Positions 62,163 to 64,000 of a stretch of DNA of 64,000 nucleotides are shown in pieces. A model generated the notes under the pieces. The model saw nothing but the letters and a program-made list of their open reading frames with translations, made no database searches and was not told the DNA's origin. The stretch's first letter is position 1. Every line of letters starts with the position of its first letter. Where the stretch lies: contig MJGA01000010.1 in assembly GCA_001910725.1 (NCBI GenBank), forward strand, positions 558,001 through 622,000. The letters are read 5' to 3'. The position numbers and the translations under genes are program-made. The stretch is from Phanerodontia chrysosporium. Its lineage: Eukaryota > Basidiomycota > Agaricomycetes > Polyporales > Phanerochaetaceae.

Positions 62163-63275
62163 GCGTCTCGGCGCGTCCAAACTTTCCTGGCCCGCGATGC
62201 GCGGCACCGGGTGGCTGTGTACTGGGTCCCTTCTCATGTGGATGGTGACACATGCCGCACGCACGCCACGAGATACAACGCCCGGGTTGACAAGCTGGCC
62301 GGCGACGCCGCCCAGCGTGCGGCACAGCCCGACTACGTGTCCTGGTCGGCTGCACGAGCGGTCGGCCTGCAGCGCGCGGACCGCGCATGGCGACGACACA
62401 TGTCCCGGGTGGACTACCGAGGGCACTCCAACCTGCTCCTCCGTGCCGAACACCGGCTCATCCAGCCCTCCCGTAGGAACCACTTCCTTGCGAAGTTCGG
62501 TACCAATCACCGCAAGTACGCTCGGCTCACGCGGTTTCTCTCAGGACACTACCCCTGCGGGGAGTTCCGCGCAAAGTTCAACCGCGAGGGATCGCGGGAG
62601 TGCCTGTGCACAGGCGTGGCGGAAACACGCGACCACACCCTGTACGAGTGCGAATATTGGGTCCGCCCGAGGGGGCTTCGGGCTCCAGTCGCCCTCCCGC
62701 GGCACCGCCGCCTGGAACTCGTCGCGGCGGGCAAGCAGCTGGAACTTCAGGCCAAGGAGCAGCAGGTCACACTCAGCCATGTCGAGGAATTCCTCGCCCT
62801 CAACCCCTTGGTGGGCACGTTCGAGTGGCAGGACCTCATGAGCCACATCCGCGACACTGTCCTCCCCGCTCGCCAGGCAGGCGATGCTGAGTGGCAGACG
62901 CCGACCTGGTTGTTCTTCCTCCAGATGACGGAGGCGCGACGGCGTTGGTACCGCGCATGGCGGCGGGCCCGGTCGGACACCCCGTTTGGCGACTGGGTCA
63001 CTGCTTACCGCCATCCCCTGCGCCACGTTGCACGGGAGTATGCCGCCATCCATGGCACCGCCGTGGAGATGCCCGCTTTCCCCGACTGGATGCTGCCCGT
63101 CCTGCGAGCTGCGGGGGTGACTGCCCCCGAGCCCGCAGACATCAGCGCCCCTGCCCCTGCAGCGGCCCGCCCCCCGGCGCGCAGGCCCCGATGCCACGCC
63201 CTGGACCTCGATACCGACACTGAGCCCGAATCCGATGCCGAGTGCGCGCCGCCCGGCGAGCCCGACGACTCCTGA
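62163..63275 (+). CDS. LINE ORF, part 2: end of RNase H and C-terminal knuckle
   Basis: After removal of EB, VL at 55089 continues with ASRRVQTFLARD in the same frame. The rest of RNase H follows (VYWVPSHVDGDT, then the last catalytic aspartate in NARVDKLAGDAA), a CLC...H...C knuckle (about 62600-62650) and a C-terminal extension rich in Pro and acidic residues. The ORF ends at 63275; with part 1 it would make 1,323 residues. By sequence the protein was intact until EB arrived. Confidence 0.9.
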   Translation, partial: ASRRVQTFLARDARHRVAVYWVPSHVDGDTCRTHATRYNARVDKLAGDAAQRAAQPDYVSWSAARAVGLQRADRAWRRHMSRVDYRGHSNLLLRAEHRLIQPSRRNHFLAKFGTNHRKYARLTRFLSGHYPCGEFRAKFNREGSRECLCTGVAETRDHTLYECEYWVRPRGLRAPVALPRHRRLELVAAGKQLELQAKEQQVTLSHVEEFLALNPLVGTFEWQDLMSHIRDTVLPARQAGDAEWQTPTWLFFLQMTEARRRWYRAWRRARSDTPFGDWVTAYRHPLRHVAREYAAIHGTAVEMPAFPDWMLPVLRAAGVTAPEPADISAPAPAAARPPARRPRCHALDLDTDTEPESDAECAPPGEPDDS

Positions 63276-63452
63276 CCGTCCCTCCACAGGCTTTGGCTCA
63301 CGCCGGGCCGTCGCGCGAGCCCGCCGCGCTACATGTTCGCCCCTCCCTCACGGGCCCGCGAACCCACCCCTCGTCTGCCGTTATTTCCTGTTTCCCTTAC
63401 CATTTACAGTGTACATTACCCCACGTTGGTAGCACTATAAACTCCTAGACAC

Positions 63453-63474
63453 AAAAAAAAAAAAAAAAAAAAAA
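63453..63474 (+). other. Poly-A tail of the LINE
   Basis: 22 consecutive A, directly followed by the TSD copy GCACATCTCCA. It marks target-primed integration. Confidence 0.95.
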
Positions 63475-63485
63475 GCACATCTCCA

Positions 63486-64000
63486 AGCAAAAGTGCGCTG
63501 CAATGGGCCCGTCTCAACTGTTCTGCTCGAGTTGCAATGGCATGGGATGCAGCTGAGGGTCGCTACGGTGCGTAACCTTCGTCTGAGGACACGCCCCTTG
63601 TCCAACTCGCACAACAGATCCTCAGAAATGGACGCAGGGGCACAATATATTTGGCTGGTGAGTTGCAGCTCCGTGTAAATCAGGACCGGACTAAGTCGAT
63701 GCAGAGGTTTCGTGTTCCGTCACCTGCTGTAGGCGACAGTGGTTCTCATGTTGCCTCGGAAGACAACGAGTTCATGTGTCAGGTAATAGCGGCTGTACTG
63801 AACGCCAACGAGGATTTCGTCCCGGCCTGCCACCAACGTGTGCCGGAAAGCGTCTCATGTCTCGACGAGTGCCAATCATCACCCCTATGCACGACGCCAC
63901 GGGTGATCAGCCAGCTCGCGGGACCACTTACGTCGCTTTCTGGACTCATTATGCGCATGCCCGTATGCTAACCAGCCGGTAGACCCCTTGATACCCGCGA
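63486..64000. other. Right flank, nothing recognised
   Basis: Continuation of the locus interrupted at 51202. Only short frames, no motif. Confidence 0.4.

Larger units (their letters stand above)
51203..63474 (+). mobile_element. LINE (non-LTR retrotransposon), about 5.2 kb without the nested EB
   Basis: The target-site duplication AGCACATCTCCA occurs at 51191-51202 and again at 63474-63485, directly after a 22-A tail (63453-63474), so both ends are defined. Removing EB and one TTTTG (55090-62162) restores one reading frame through RT and RNase H. The element has a leader of about 1 kb without EN-coding sequence, one ORF and a short 3' UTR. Confidence 0.92.

Overview
The window reads as an Agaricomycete (wood-decay-type basidiomycete) chromosome. 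The evidence is short GT-AG introns of about 48-65 nt with GTACGT/GTGCGT-type donors, a polyporopepsin-like secreted aspartic protease, a NACHT (NLR-like) NTPase, a very large SF1 helicase of the TRANK1-like kind, and dense chromodomain Ty3/gypsy and RNase H-bearing LINE elements. There are no prokaryotic features and I saw no rRNA, tRNA or CRISPR.

Layout. 1-2389 (-): a NACHT gene running off the left edge. 3441-4422 (-): a short-chain dehydrogenase with two apparent frameshifts. 7817-9303 (+): an intact five-exon secreted aspartic protease. 9657-17660 (-): an 8-kb multi-exon SF1 helicase/TPR-like gene. 18087-19244 (-): a seven-exon peroxisomal enoyl-CoA hydratase/isomerase ending in a PTS1-like ARL. 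20430-21461 (+): a second copy of the protease with its promoter, cut off by a retrotransposon. 21462-47498: a nested block of four family-A chromoviral Ty3/gypsy elements. E0 is a remnant; E2 carries E1 in its pol (TSD TACGC) and E3 in its 3' LTR (TSD CTCGC). 47499-49831: a gag-like scrap and a decayed NLR paralogue. 51203-63474: a LINE (12-bp TSD, 22-nt poly-A) whose RNase H domain is split by a family-B Ty3/gypsy element, EB (55090-62157, TSD TTTTG), that has lost its RT/RNase H but carries an integrase-chromodomain-dUTPase protein.

The most striking observation is in the retrotransposon leaders. In all three family-A leaders I checked there is no ATG in any frame from the inferred transcription start to the Gag ATG (about 1.45 kb), apart from two ATGs that lie inside predicted introns. 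This stretch contains a conserved 229-codon ORF (ORF0) without a single methionine codon. A well-formed 60-61-nt intron just upstream (CGA|GTACGT ... CAG|TGCCGAAAG) would, on removal, join A to TG and create the ORF0 start codon. Unspliced RNA would then be scanned to Gag, while spliced RNA would encode ORF0. After ORF0 a further AUG-less frame, starting at a conserved CUG, runs into Gag. Gag and Pol are linked by a GGGTTTT -1 slippery site. The unrelated family B has the same architecture: AUG-free leader, AUG-less ORF0 and an acceptor followed by TGCCTAAAG. Both families carry a self-priming primer-binding site complementary to the inferred RNA 5' end. I infer a splicing-controlled start-codon switch; no expression data were available.

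Several genes show isolated one-base deletions (SDR twice, NACHT once, E3 pol once, EB protease once). Either they are decaying or the assembly has residual indel errors.
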